Below are positions 1-9,900 of a DNA stretch of 64,000 nucleotides, piece by piece. Source of the DNA: Rhodocyclaceae bacterium (GTDB lineage: Bacteria; Pseudomonadota; Gammaproteobacteria; Burkholderiales; Rhodocyclaceae); assembly GCA_016718525.1 (NCBI GenBank), contig JADKDD010000001.1, positions 1,240,001-1,304,000 on the forward strand. Reading direction: 5' to 3'. Below the pieces are notes generated by a model, which was not told the DNA's origin, did no database searches, and saw only the letters and a list, made by a program, of their open reading frames with translations. The number at the start of each line of letters is the position of its first letter. The stretch's first letter is position 1. A program made the position numbers and the translations under genes.

Positions 1-273
1 AAAGTCATAAGCCAACAAGGCAAAGAGAAATACCGCGAGCGAATCAGCTGGCAAATCGGTGGCGCGGAAATTTTCGTAAACTACGGCATACATCCCCAGA
101 CCAGCCAGCTTCCAGAGTACTCCGGTGACTTCGCTGAGCACCCCATGGTGAAGACTGGTCAACGCATCCGGAATGTCATATACCTTGATACCGCGACGCC
201 GCGCGACCCATGCTTCGATGACCACCGTCAGCATGAAGACCGGTATGGCATACACAATCGGGTTCAGGTTCAT
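1..273 (-). CDS. Sterol desaturase / fatty acid hydroxylase family protein (partial, N-terminal part)
   Basis: The minus frame is open from an ATG at 273 to the window edge, so only the first 91 codons are visible. The visible part starts MNLNPIVYAIPVFML and has a hydrophobic first segment, then a basic-rich turn (ARRRGIKVYD), a short SLHHG motif and a second hydrophobic stretch at the edge. This resembles the N-terminus of membrane di-iron sterol desaturase-like proteins. Their diagnostic histidine clusters lie further downstream, outside the window, so the family call rests on N-terminal style alone. It could be another integral membrane protein. Confidence 0.5.
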   Translation of the reverse strand, partial: MNLNPIVYAIPVFMLTVVIEAWVARRRGIKVYDIPDALTSLHHGVLSEVTGVLWKLAGLGMYAVVYENFRATDLPADSLAVFLFALLAYDF

Positions 274-427
274 GAGTATTTGCTTGAAACGCCACAATTT
301 CAGCGATGCACAATTCTAGATCAAGTCGATCAAAGTGTTGCTGGCAAGGGCGCGTCATCCTCCCGCAAGGTTCACGCCGACTGATCCTAAGACCGAAAAA
401 TCAGGATGGCTGCACCTGCCACAAAAA

Positions 428-1060
428 TCACTTGGCAAGACCGGTTGCGCGCAGCAATTCATTCACCATCATCAGTGACAGTCCCCACAGGATCGGGCCG
501 CCGATATCGATCGCGGGAGCGGGCAAAGGTAAGCTGCCAACCCGCCATATCTTTCGCGTTTTGCGGTTGGGGTCAGTAAAAAAACTCAACGGCACCCAAA
601 CCAGTGATGCGGCTTCAATACCCGGAACCAAATGAACTGCAGTGCCGGTTCGATAAATATACGGAGAGACCGTCATCGGTCGCCGCCGCCCGTGTTCACG
701 GGTTAATCGATCCGACAATCGTCCGATCGGCGTTGTTTGATCATCAACGACGAAACCGGTTTCCTCATGTAGTTCACGTAAGGCCGCAGCACGAGTGTTG
801 GCGTCCGTAGGATCCTGTTTGCCGCCGGGAAATGAAACATCACCCGACCATGGGTCGCCAATGCGTTCAGCCCGGCGCATCATTAGAATCGCGGGGCCAG
901 GAAGTTTCTTGTCCAGGCCGCACTCTGCAATCAATAAGATCACACCGCAACGCGTTACCAAATTGCGCCCTGGCAATTTTTTCGGTCGGTAGTGAGAAAG
1001 TTGTACCGAGATAGCGTCAAGCGAAATTGCGTTACTGGAGTCAGCCCGTGTTTTGATCAT
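428..1060 (-). CDS. CoA pyrophosphatase-type Nudix hydrolase
   Basis: A 210-residue Nudix protein. A glycine-rich FPGGKQDP segment at about residues 77-84 is followed by ALRELHEETGF at about 93-103. This is the variant Nudix box of the CoA-diphosphatase (NudL/YeaB) group, one residue longer than the classic spacing. Family members cleave CoA or its derivatives to phosphopantetheine and 3',5'-ADP using Mg2+ or Mn2+. The substrate is inferred from the box style, not proven. The gene stands alone between the desaturase fragment and the divergent peptidase. Nothing clear is seen in the flanking gaps 274-427 and 1061-1242. Confidence 0.8.
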   Translation of the reverse strand: MIKTRADSSNAISLDAISVQLSHYRPKKLPGRNLVTRCGVILLIAECGLDKKLPGPAILMMRRAERIGDPWSGDVSFPGGKQDPTDANTRAAALRELHEETGFVVDDQTTPIGRLSDRLTREHGRRRPMTVSPYIYRTGTAVHLVPGIEAASLVWVPLSFFTDPNRKTRKIWRVGSLPLPAPAIDIGGPILWGLSLMMVNELLRATGLAK

Positions 1061-1242
1061 CTTTGAAACGCATCATGAGGAAGACATCGCCTGAATCGGT
1101 TGGCACAATACAATACTTCATTATGCAGTTATGCTGTGCCAGTGACTAACTCCGTTCAATCACTTGGGGCGGTGATGTTGTGTCAACATCACCAATACGC
1201 GGAACAGGTCGGATTTTGCAATCTTCCATCAGGAAAAACGCC

Positions 1243-3111
1243 ATGAATTTAAGAAAATATTTCGTTGTAATCACCGCACTTTTGCTGCTCCCGCTGCTTT
1301 CCATCGCAGCAAATCCGGCAGAAACCGAGGCAGATCGTTGGAACTTGAAGGATATGTATGCGGACCAGTCAGCCTGGGACAAAGACGCCATCCGTCTTGA
1401 AGCTCAGCTCAAGGAGTTTGCCACCTGCAGTGGCAAGCTTGGCAGTTCGGTCAAAGTGTTCAAAGCTTGCATGGATCTTTATGCAGACTTGCAAAAACGC
1501 TACGCGCTACTGGCGAGTTATGCATTCCAGTGGCGGGATGAAGATACCGGCGCAACAGCCGGCCTGGACCTGAGTCAGCGCGCCGATTTGCTGGGCAATC
1601 AACTTCAGGAAGCCAGCTCATTCCTGAACCCTGAAATTCTGAAAATGGGAAGCGCGAAGGTCGCCGGCTTTTTAAAGCAGGACAAGTCCCTGGTTATCTA
1701 TCGCCAGCCGCTGGACAACATATTGCGTACCGCCGAGCACACACTCGACAAACGTGGTGAGGCGCTGATTGCCACTTTTGGTTCGGCGACCAACACTGCC
1801 GAGGCGGTCTACGGCACCTTATCCAATGCGGATATGCCATGGCCAAAGGTAAAACTTTCAGATGGAACCGAAGTGGTAATCGACCAATCGGCCTATACCA
1901 AATACCGCTCGCTCGGCAATCGCGAGGATCGCAAGCTGGTGTTCGATGCCTTCTGGGGAAAATGGAAGGAGTTCGAACGAACTTACGGCGTCAACTTTTA
2001 TGAGTACCTGAAAAAGAGCAACGCCTATTCCAAAGTTCGCAACTATTCCGATTCGATCACGCAGGCACTTGATGGCAACAAGCTGCCCGTAGCTGTCTAC
2101 AACATGCTGATTGAGCAGGCCAACGCCAATCTGCCCACTTTGCATCGCTACTTCAAGCTTCGGGCGAAGATGCTCGGGGTCAGCGAAATGCGTTACTACG
2201 ACATCTATCCGCCGCTGGTCAAAGGTCGCTCCGAGTTTTCGATCAAGGATGGCACCGCCCTGATGCTGGCCTCCGCCAAGCCGCTAGGCGAGGACTACGT
2301 CGCAGCGATGGCAATGGGGACAAAGAGCCGCTGGATGGACGTCTATCCACGTCCGCGCAAAGCCTCTGGTGCCTACATGAACGGTGCGGCGTACGACGTT
2401 CATCCGTACCTGCTGCTCAACTACAACAATGACTATGAATCAGTGTCCACTTTGGCCCATGAGTGGGGCCATGCCATGCATTCGTACTTGTCGAACAAAA
2501 CACAGCCGTTCATTACTGCTGACTACCCGACCTTCACTGCCGAAATCGCTTCAACCACGAATGAAGTATTCCTGTTGGATCACATGATGAAGATTGCCAT
2601 GAGTGACGAGGAGAAGCTGCTCTATCTTGGTTCGGATTTGGAAAATTTGCGCGGCACTTTTTTCCGCCAGGCAATGTTTGCCGACTTTGAACGGACCGTT
2701 CACGCCAAGGTAGACAAAGGTGAATCACTTACCGGTGAAGCGATCACCAAAATCTACGGCGATATTCTGAAGCGCTACCACGGTGACAAGGAAGGGGTTG
2801 TCAAGATTGATGATCTCTACACAATAGAGTGGGCTTACATCCCGCATTTTTACCGTGGATTTTATGTATTCCAATATGCCACCTCGATTTCAGCAGGTTC
2901 GATGTTTGCTGCCGAAATTCTTAAAGGCACGCCCGGTGCGCGGGAGCGTTATCTGAATGTATTGCGCGCCGGTGGTTCTCGCTATCCCTATGAACTGGTA
3001 AAGGAAGCCGGAGTTGATTTGGCAAGCCCGGCACCATATCAGGCATTGATTGCGCGAATGAATCGGGTGATGGACCAGATTGAGGCCATCCAAGCGAAGA
3101 AAGCCAACTGA
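1243..3111 (+). CDS. Oligoendopeptidase F-like M3 family metallopeptidase, exported
   Basis: A zinc peptidase of 622 residues when started at the ATG at 1243. That start is chosen because AGGAAAAA lies just upstream and the product then begins with a classic signal peptide (MNLRKYFVV, a leucine-rich core, then SIAANPA). An in-frame upstream start at 1180 would add 21 residues and bury the signal. HEWGH at residues 406-410 gives the two zinc histidines and catalytic glutamate; the third ligand is probably E434 in TAEIAS. Length and the FxxEIAST style fit the PepF/M3B group. It should hydrolyse oligopeptides. Export makes it periplasmic, which differs from the usual cytosolic PepF. Confidence 0.87.
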   Translation: MNLRKYFVVITALLLLPLLSIAANPAETEADRWNLKDMYADQSAWDKDAIRLEAQLKEFATCSGKLGSSVKVFKACMDLYADLQKRYALLASYAFQWRDEDTGATAGLDLSQRADLLGNQLQEASSFLNPEILKMGSAKVAGFLKQDKSLVIYRQPLDNILRTAEHTLDKRGEALIATFGSATNTAEAVYGTLSNADMPWPKVKLSDGTEVVIDQSAYTKYRSLGNREDRKLVFDAFWGKWKEFERTYGVNFYEYLKKSNAYSKVRNYSDSITQALDGNKLPVAVYNMLIEQANANLPTLHRYFKLRAKMLGVSEMRYYDIYPPLVKGRSEFSIKDGTALMLASAKPLGEDYVAAMAMGTKSRWMDVYPRPRKASGAYMNGAAYDVHPYLLLNYNNDYESVSTLAHEWGHAMHSYLSNKTQPFITADYPTFTAEIASTTNEVFLLDHMMKIAMSDEEKLLYLGSDLENLRGTFFRQAMFADFERTVHAKVDKGESLTGEAITKIYGDILKRYHGDKEGVVKIDDLYTIEWAYIPHFYRGFYVFQYATSISAGSMFAAEILKGTPGARERYLNVLRAGGSRYPYELVKEAGVDLASPAPYQALIARMNRVMDQIEAIQAKKAN

Positions 3112-3254
3112 TTCGCCATCAAGCGGAAACCACTTCCACGCAGCATTGGTCAGTGCGGGATGGGGACAGGTAGCGGCACCGCTGCGCGTGAATTTCAGAT
3201 GACGGAGTATTTGCATCTTACGTATCGGATACAAGGAACTCGGGAAACGACGCA

Positions 3255-3863
3255 ATGACGGTACCAAACAACCACCCGGAACATGATCGGCCGATTCAAC
3301 TGAAAACCCAGCGTTTGCTGATTCGTACGATGCTGGAGACAGATCTGTCGGCGATATTCGCTTGTTACGACCATCCTGAAGTCGGCAAATACACTCCGCC
3401 AATCCGTTGGCCGAATTTGGAACATGCAGTGACCTGGTATCACCGTCGGCGCGTCGATGTACTCGCCGGAAGGGCAAAACAGTTCGTCATTATCTCGAAA
3501 GACACTGGTGCAGTGATTGGTACCTCAGTATTGTTCAACATCGATGCGACGCATCGAAACGCCGAGATTGGCTACGCACTGGGTCGGCAGTTCTGGGGTC
3601 ACGGCTATGTCAGTGAGGCGGTAAGCGCGGTGATTGACCATGCCTTCGGTGAACTTGAACTACATCGACTCAATGCCAGCATTGACCCACGCAATTTTGC
3701 GTCAAACAAAGTCCTCGTTCGATTCGGATTCACCCATGAGGGAACGACGCGGCAAAGCTATTTTGATGCCGGCAAATTCACTGATTGCGGAATCTATGGC
3801 TTGTTGGCGCACGAATGGCGAAACCCGCCAGTTGGTGCTGACAGGACGCCGTCATCGGGTTGA
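3255..3863 (+). CDS. GNAT family N-acetyltransferase (RimJ/RimL type)
   Basis: A 202-residue acetyltransferase. TQRLLIRTM near residue 20 is the start of the RimJ/RimL-like fold; EIGYALGRQFWGHGYVSEAV at about 100-119 is the acetyl-CoA pyrophosphate-binding region; NxxSNKVLVRFGF follows at about 145-158. These are typical of GNAT acetylation of protein N-termini or small amines; the substrate is unknown. The last residues (PPVGADRTPSSG) are encoded by a copy of a short dispersed repeat found elsewhere in the window, so the C-terminal tail was probably created or changed by it. Confidence 0.85.
   Translation: MTVPNNHPEHDRPIQLKTQRLLIRTMLETDLSAIFACYDHPEVGKYTPPIRWPNLEHAVTWYHRRRVDVLAGRAKQFVIISKDTGAVIGTSVLFNIDATHRNAEIGYALGRQFWGHGYVSEAVSAVIDHAFGELELHRLNASIDPRNFASNKVLVRFGFTHEGTTRQSYFDAGKFTDCGIYGLLAHEWRNPPVGADRTPSSG
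3825..3851 (+). repeat. Dispersed short repeat, copy 1 (core CCAGTTGGTGCTG)
   Basis: Full-length copy with CCAGTTGGTGCTG followed by ACAGGACGCCG. It forms the 3' end of the GNAT gene. Five further copies lie at 6814, 14268, 20535, 37123 and 44958. Confidence 0.6.
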
Positions 3864-3902
3864 TCGCGCCTGATTCCCCAGTCCAAATTACGCAGAGAAT
3901 CC

Positions 3903-4574
3903 ATGCCAAACATTGAACCACCAATTGAACTTGAGACGGCGCCAAATCCAACCCATTCGGTGATTTGGCTGCATGGATTAGGAGCCGACGGCAGCGATTT
4001 TGTGTCCGTTGTGCCCGAACTGCGACTGGTTGCAGGAGCCGCTGTACGCTTCGTATTTCCGCATGCACCGATGATTCCGGTGACTTGCAACGGTGGATAT
4101 GTGATGCGCGCCTGGTACGACATCCTTTCCCTCGGTGGCGGCAATCGTGATATTGACGAAGCCGGCATTCGTGGTTCCCGTGACATCATTCGCGCACTGA
4201 TCAGAACTGAAAACGCCCGCGGCATTCCCAGCGAACGCATCATCCTCGCCGGATTCTCGCAAGGAGGCGCCATGACCTACAGCACGGGGCTGACGCATCC
4301 GGATCAACTCGGCGGGATCATCGCCCTTTCGTGTTATCTACCCTCGCCCGCGCTTTTGGAAGCTGAGTGCACTCCGGCGAATCGCTTGACCCCGATCTTT
4401 GCCGCCCACGGCCTTGCTGATGATGTCGTTCCGCTGCGCCTAGGTGTCGAGGCAAAGGATTTTTTGTTGCGCAAGGAATACTCCCTTGAGTGGCACACCT
4501 ATCCGATGTCACATTCGGTCTGTCTCGAGGAAATCGTCGCTATCGGCCGCTGGCTCGGCGACCGACTTGTCTGA
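3903..4574 (+). CDS. Carboxylesterase / acyl-protein thioesterase-like alpha/beta hydrolase
   Basis: A 223-residue serine hydrolase of the lysophospholipase/carboxylesterase group (EstB, APT1-like). VIWLHGLGADGSDF at about 20-33 forms the oxyanion region. The nucleophile elbow GFSQGG places S119; D173 (HGLADDVVP) and H204 (MSHSV) complete the triad. The family hydrolyses short acyl esters and thioesters of lipids or proteins; the true substrate is unknown. There is no signal peptide, so it is cytosolic. A second alpha/beta hydrolase follows after 66 bases, suggesting a shared transcript. Confidence 0.87.
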   Translation: MPNIEPPIELETAPNPTHSVIWLHGLGADGSDFVSVVPELRLVAGAAVRFVFPHAPMIPVTCNGGYVMRAWYDILSLGGGNRDIDEAGIRGSRDIIRALIRTENARGIPSERIILAGFSQGGAMTYSTGLTHPDQLGGIIALSCYLPSPALLEAECTPANRLTPIFAAHGLADDVVPLRLGVEAKDFLLRKEYSLEWHTYPMSHSVCLEEIVAIGRWLGDRLV

Positions 4575-4640
4575 CCTTCCTCGCTCACCGGAACACGATA
4601 AACTCACGCAATCCGATGTTCAGTCAACGAGGGAGCATTC

Positions 4641-5423
4641 ATGCCTTACGCAGCGATTAACGGCCAAAACATTCACTACACCGATAGCGGCGGCGATAAG
4701 CCGGCGTTGCTTTTCTCTCACGGTTTATTGATGGATTGCAGTATGTTCGATGCGCAGGTAAGCGCCTTTAGCAATGCCTACAGGTGTATTGCCTGGGACG
4801 AACGCGGACACGGTGGTACGGGTGATGCACGGGAGAATTTCTCCTACTACGACTCTGCCGCGGATGCCGTTGCGCTACTTGCCTACTTGGGTATTAAGCA
4901 GGCCGTTTTTGTTGGGATGTCGCAGGGTGGTTACCTCTCACTTCGTGCGGCACTCACCGCACCGCACGCTGTGCGTGCCATTGTTCTGCTCGGATCACAA
5001 GCCGACATGGATGCGCCGGAAAAAATCCCCGGTTATCAGGCCATGGTTGATGCATGGTCCACGCATGGTCTCTCTGAAGAAATCGGTTCAACTATCGAAC
5101 ACATTATTGGTGGGCCAAGTTTTGATGGTGCGCCATGGCGAGCCAAGTGGAAGAAAATGTCCGCGACCAATTTGCACACTATTTTTAATACCTTGTTCAC
5201 CCGTGACGATTTGACTGACCGGCTGAGCCAAATTACCGCGCCAACCTTGGTTGTGCACGGCACTGACGATGCCGCGATTCCGCTGGTTCATGCGCAAAAG
5301 GCTGCGCAGGGTATCCCCGGCGCGAAGTTGGTTGTCATTCAAGGCGGCGGTCACGCCGCCAACATGACCCATGCCGCCCCTGTGAATAAGGCGATCGCTG
5401 AATTTCTCGCCACACTCCACTGA
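4641..5423 (+). CDS. Alpha/beta fold hydrolase
   Basis: A 260-residue hydrolase. LFSHGLLMD holds the oxyanion loop, WDERGHGGT is the usual strand-4 motif, GMSQGG gives nucleophile S94, HGTDD gives D209 and GGGHAAN gives H238. It resembles the non-haem peroxidase / 3-oxoadipate enol-lactonase / haloalkane dehalogenase branch, but nothing fixes the substrate. The start ATG at 4641 follows GAGGGAGC. It is followed 23 bases later by the first GST-like gene in the same direction. Confidence 0.82.
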   Translation: MPYAAINGQNIHYTDSGGDKPALLFSHGLLMDCSMFDAQVSAFSNAYRCIAWDERGHGGTGDARENFSYYDSAADAVALLAYLGIKQAVFVGMSQGGYLSLRAALTAPHAVRAIVLLGSQADMDAPEKIPGYQAMVDAWSTHGLSEEIGSTIEHIIGGPSFDGAPWRAKWKKMSATNLHTIFNTLFTRDDLTDRLSQITAPTLVVHGTDDAAIPLVHAQKAAQGIPGAKLVVIQGGGHAANMTHAAPVNKAIAEFLATLH

Positions 5424-5446
5424 AGTATTTTCCGGGACCGAACACA

Positions 5447-6157
5447 ATGATAGATCTCTACACTGCGGCCACACCGAACGGGCACAAGGTCTCGATCGCA
5501 CTCGAAGAACTGGCAATGCCTTACAACATGCATGTGATCGAGTTGTCGAAAAATGTGCAGAAGGAAGATTGGTTTCTGGCAATTTGTCCCAATGGACGTA
5601 TCCCGGCCATTGTTGATCGTGATGCCGGAGATTTCGCCGTATTTGAATCCGGCGCAATCTTGATCTATCTCGCGGAAAAGACTGGCCGCCTAATGCCCAG
5701 CGATGCCAAGGGCCGCTCGCTGGTGATACAGTGGTTGATGTTTCAAATGGGAGGGATTGGCCCGATGATGGGACAAGCCAACGTATTCTTTCGCTACTTT
5801 CCCGAGAAAATTCAACCGGCAATTGATCGTTACCAAGGTGAATGCCGCCGCCTGTTTCGCGTGCTCGATACGCGACTAAAGGATCACGAATTTTTGGCTG
5901 GCGATTACTCAATCGCCGACATCGCGAATTGGGCCTGGGTAAGAACCCATCGCTGGTCAGGAGTTGAAATCGATGATTTGCCGCATCTGTTGCGTTGGCG
6001 AGATCAGTTGCGCGATCGCCCTGCCGTCCTCAAAGGTATAGAGATGCCGCCGTCTTCCATGAATGTGCGGGTTGACGATGCTGAGAAGGCCAAGCAATTT
6101 GCTGAACAGGCTCGCAAAATGTTGGAAACAGGCCAGTCCCGGACTGGTGGCGTCTGA
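5447..6157 (+). CDS. Glutathione S-transferase family protein (Nu-class/YfcG-like)
   Basis: A 236-residue protein with thioredoxin-like N-domain and helical C-domain. [13 protein letters not shown] at 9-21 and NGRIPAI after a Cys-Pro are the signatures of the YfcG/YghU/Ure2-like Nu class, where a Thr-Pro-Asn motif binds glutathione rather than Tyr or Ser. [13 protein letters not shown] binds the gamma-glutamyl part; [12 protein letters not shown] is the conserved C-domain N-capping box. Known relatives have disulfide reductase and peroxidase activity. It sits directly before a second, divergent GST gene, so the pair probably arose as a detoxification cluster. Confidence 0.85.
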   Translation: MIDLYTAATPNGHKVSIALEELAMPYNMHVIELSKNVQKEDWFLAICPNGRIPAIVDRDAGDFAVFESGAILIYLAEKTGRLMPSDAKGRSLVIQWLMFQMGGIGPMMGQANVFFRYFPEKIQPAIDRYQGECRRLFRVLDTRLKDHEFLAGDYSIADIANWAWVRTHRWSGVEIDDLPHLLRWRDQLRDRPAVLKGIEMPPSSMNVRVDDAEKAKQFAEQARKMLETGQSRTGGV

Positions 6158-6185
6158 CCACTCCCATCCACTGAAATCTCCGCCA

Positions 6186-6806
6186 ATGAAACTCCACACT
6201 TCTGCCCGTGCCCCAAACCCGCGTCGCGTCGCAATGTTCATGGCGGAAAAAAATATCACTGATATTGACTTGGTGATGGTCGACCTTAATGGCCAACAGC
6301 ATCGCAGCCCTGAGTTTCTGGCCAAGAGTCCGTTGGCAAAAATTCCGGTGCTGGAATTGGATGACGGCCGCATGCTTGGCGAGACGCGGGCCATCTGTAC
6401 CTACTTTGAGGGAATGGTTCCCGAGCCGAATTTGATGGGTACGACTTTTGAGGAGCGCGCATTTATTGAGATGTCAGATCGCCGGGTAGAGTTTTATTTG
6501 CTCGGGACGATTGCCAATTGGATACGTCATTCCCACCCCGGTCTTGCCCCGCTCGAACATCCGCAATTTCCCGACTTCGGCAATTCGCAAGGCGAGAAAT
6601 TACGAGGCATAGCGCATTGGTTGGACAAGGAATTGTCGTGCCATCCATACGTTGCGGGCGAGCGCTTTACGATTGCCGACATCACCGCTTTCTGCGCGGT
6701 TGAATTCGCTCGCGGCCTTATGAAGTTCAGGCCCGCCAATGAGGGCATGCCGCACCTGGCGGCGTGGCGCGACCGTATTGCCGAACGGCCAAGCGCAATT
6801 CAGTAG
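6186..6806 (+). CDS. Glutathione S-transferase family protein
   Basis: A 206-residue GST, using the ATG at 6186; an in-frame upstream start at 6063 would overlap the previous GST and lacks homologous sequence. The N-terminal half has RAPNPRRVAMFMAEKN and SPLAKIPVLELDDG; the C-terminal half has AGERFTIADITAF, the usual folding motif. No clear class can be named. Spacing to the preceding GST is 28 bases, so co-transcription is likely. It is only distantly related to its neighbour, so this is not a recent tandem duplication. Confidence 0.83.
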   Translation: MKLHTSARAPNPRRVAMFMAEKNITDIDLVMVDLNGQQHRSPEFLAKSPLAKIPVLELDDGRMLGETRAICTYFEGMVPEPNLMGTTFEERAFIEMSDRRVEFYLLGTIANWIRHSHPGLAPLEHPQFPDFGNSQGEKLRGIAHWLDKELSCHPYVAGERFTIADITAFCAVEFARGLMKFRPANEGMPHLAAWRDRIAERPSAIQ

Positions 6807-6813
6807 AACCTGA

Positions 6814-6831
6814 CCACCAGTTGGTGCTGAT
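6814..6831 (+). repeat. Dispersed short repeat, copy 2 (truncated)
   Basis: ACCAGTTGGTGCTGAT just after the second GST gene. Only the core is present; the GGACGCC half is missing. The rest of the 177-base gap to the RND gene is GC-rich and shows no gene or convincing terminator. Confidence 0.5.
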
Positions 6832-6983
6832 GAAACGAAACCAAAACCAGAAACCACTGCGCTACAAGGCGGTCGCGCACAAAACGTGCTCTGCATGCCT
6901 TGGACTCCGCTTCGCGGGGTGGCAGCTCGGCGCCGTAGCGGATGGCGGGACGGCGTCAGGTCGGGATCAAAAGCTCCCATAGG

Positions 6984-9900
6984 CTACGCGGTAGCGAGAC
7001 CACGCCGGCGTGCGTTGATTCGTTGATAAATACCGCCGACCAATCGATACAGGAAACGCAGGAGCAAAAGCATGCATATCGCTTCAAGGAAGATCGATAC
7101 GCCGGCCAGAACCGCGCCTCGACGAGCGGCGAGTTCCTGAAACTTGGCAATTGCATGATCACGTTTGATTTCAATACTGTCGTAAAACGTCGGTACCACG
7201 AGCAAGGTCAGAATAGTTGAAGTGATCGTACCGCCGATGATGGCTACCGCCAGCGGTCGATAAAACTCTGCGCTTTCTCCAGTACCGATCGCGACCGGCA
7301 GCATCCCGGCGATGAGCGCGAAGGTGGTCATCAGGATTGGACGCAAGCGCATCCGCCCGGCGTACATCAATGCCTCCTCGCGCTCGAAACCGTCAGCCTC
7401 CCGTTTGCGCGCACAATCGAGCAGCAATATGGCATTCTTGGCAACCAGACCCATCAGCATGATGATGCCGATCATGCTCATCAAATTCAGCGTGCCGCCA
7501 GTCAGCAAAAGACTGATCACCACACCAATCAAAGACAACGGCAGCGAGATCATCACCGCCACCGGAGCGGTGAAGGAGTTGAACTGAATGACCAGGGTCA
7601 GATACATGAGCGCAATACCCATTGCCAGCGCGATGCCCATGGCGCTAAACAGCTCCTTCTGCTCCCGCCCCGAACCGCCAAGCTCGACGCCATAGCCAGG
7701 CGGGAATGCAATTTTTTTGGCGATTTTCAAGGCATCGGAATTCACCTCGCCAACTGCGCGCCCCTGCGCATTGGCTGAGACGGCAATCATCCGCTTGCCA
7801 TCCTGGTGCTGAATTTGCGAGGGTCCCTTACCCATCGACACCGTTGCGATTTGGTTCAAGGGCACCATCTGTCCTGTCCCTGAAACATTGATCGGTAGAT
7901 GCTCGATGTTTTCCCCGCTGACGCGATCGTCGGGATGCAGGCGTACTGCCACGTCACGCGACTCTCCGGTCGGGTCCACCCAGTCGCCGACTTCTACACC
8001 GGCAAACGCAACGCGCAATGCCTGTGCGGCATCGTTCATTGAAATTCCAAGCGAATTTGCCAAGCCGCGATTCAATTCAATACGCAACTCGTCCTTGGGT
8101 TCCTGCTCAGAAAGTCCGACATCAACGGCACCGGGCACCTTTGCCAGACGCTCTCTGTACTCGTTGGCGATTGCCGTCAACAATCGCGCGTCGGGGCCAG
8201 AAAAATTTACCTGGATCGGTTTGCGCACACCACTGTTCAAATCATCCAGAACCACAAACTCGCCGCCGACCAGTTGTGCCAATAATGTCCGCAGTTCGAG
8301 GGCGATATCATCAGAGCTGCGCGAACGTTGATTTTTCTTGCCAATATCCACATAAACCCTGCCGCCACCAGCGTTGACATTGCTGTTGGTCGCCACCGTT
8401 TCAGGAATCGTTCGCGCCAGTCCCGCAGCGGCCTCAACCTTCAAACGCGCATAACCCAAACTGGCTGAAGATGGCACGCGCACATCGATGGCCAGCATCC
8501 CGCCATCCGACTTCGGCATGAAACTCGTGCCGCCGACCGTTGCTTGTAGTGCGAGTGCGCCGGCAAAGCTTGCCACGGCAATAAATGCCATGACCCGCCG
8601 ATGGTGCAACGCCCAGGTAATGACCTTGCCGTAACCATCCGCCTGCGCATCAAACCATCGATTAAAGCGTTGCAATACCCGGCCGATGCCGCGGCGGGGG
8701 GCATCGTGATGCCCGGGAGGATCGCCCCAATACGCAGACAACATGGGGTCAAGCGTAAAGGAAATGAACAGACTGACCAATACCGACGAGGCAACCGTGA
8801 GCGCGAAAGGTCGGAACCACTCGCCTGAACCTCCCGGCATGAAGGCAACCGGGATGAACACCGCGATGATCGAAAACGTGGTCGCCACCACCGCCATACC
8901 GATTTCGCGCGTGCCTTCCGCTGCCGCAGTGCGTCGATCCTCGCCTGCCTGCATGTGACGAACGATATTTTCCCGCACCACAATTGCATCATCGATCAGT
9001 ACGCCAATCGCCAGCGATAAGCCGAGCAGGGTCATGAAGTTCAGCGTAAAGCCGCACAGCCAAACGGCGATAAAAGCAGCAATGACGGACGTCGGCAGAC
9101 TCAGTGCGGTGATCAGGGTCGAGCGCCAGGAATTGAGGAACGCATAGACCACGAAAATCGTCAGCAAAGCACCAAACATCAGGGACTCGATGACATTGTT
9201 GAGACTATCTTGAGCGTCTTCGCCGCCATCTTCGGTGATCTTGAGTTTCGTTCCAGGTGGCAAGGTGGTGTTAATTTCTTCGACCAGCGCCCGAACCTTG
9301 TTCGCCACGCTAACCGTGCTGGCGTCACGCGCGCGCACTACCGACAGGCTGACGTTCGGGTGTCCATTACGCAAACTGAAGCTGGAAAGATCGGCGAACC
9401 CGTCAGCAATTTCAGCGATCTGCGCCAAACGCAATACCTCGTTGCCCGTCCGTTTAACCACCACCTGTCCGAAATCGGCCGGCGCATCGATACGTCCGAT
9501 CAGGCGGATACTCTGCTCATCCAAAACACCGCGTATCCGTCCGACCGGAGCGGTCAGATTCTGGTTGCGCAAGGCGTTGGTGACATCGGTTACTGAAATA
9601 TTGAACTCACGCAGTTTTTCTGCACGCAGCAGGATACTCAACTCACGCCGAAGGGCCCCGCCAACGTTGACGATCGACACGCCTTCGATACCGCGGAATC
9701 GGTTCGACAGATCGTCCTCCGCCATGCGGGAAATCTCGGCATGACTCAAGGTTTCGGACGACAACGCAATTTGCATGATCGGTCGCGCACCCGGATCGAT
9801 ATGCCGCAGCACCGGCTCACGCATTTCAATCGGTAATTTGTAACGCACAGCCCCGATTGCGTTGCGAATTTCGTCAGCCGCCTCGACCATGTTCTTCTTG

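Noticed and set aside
6832..6983. Terminator or small gene after the RND permease
   Set aside because: GC-rich inverted segments (CTCCGCTTCGCGGGG) are imperfect and lack a U-tract; no coding signal.
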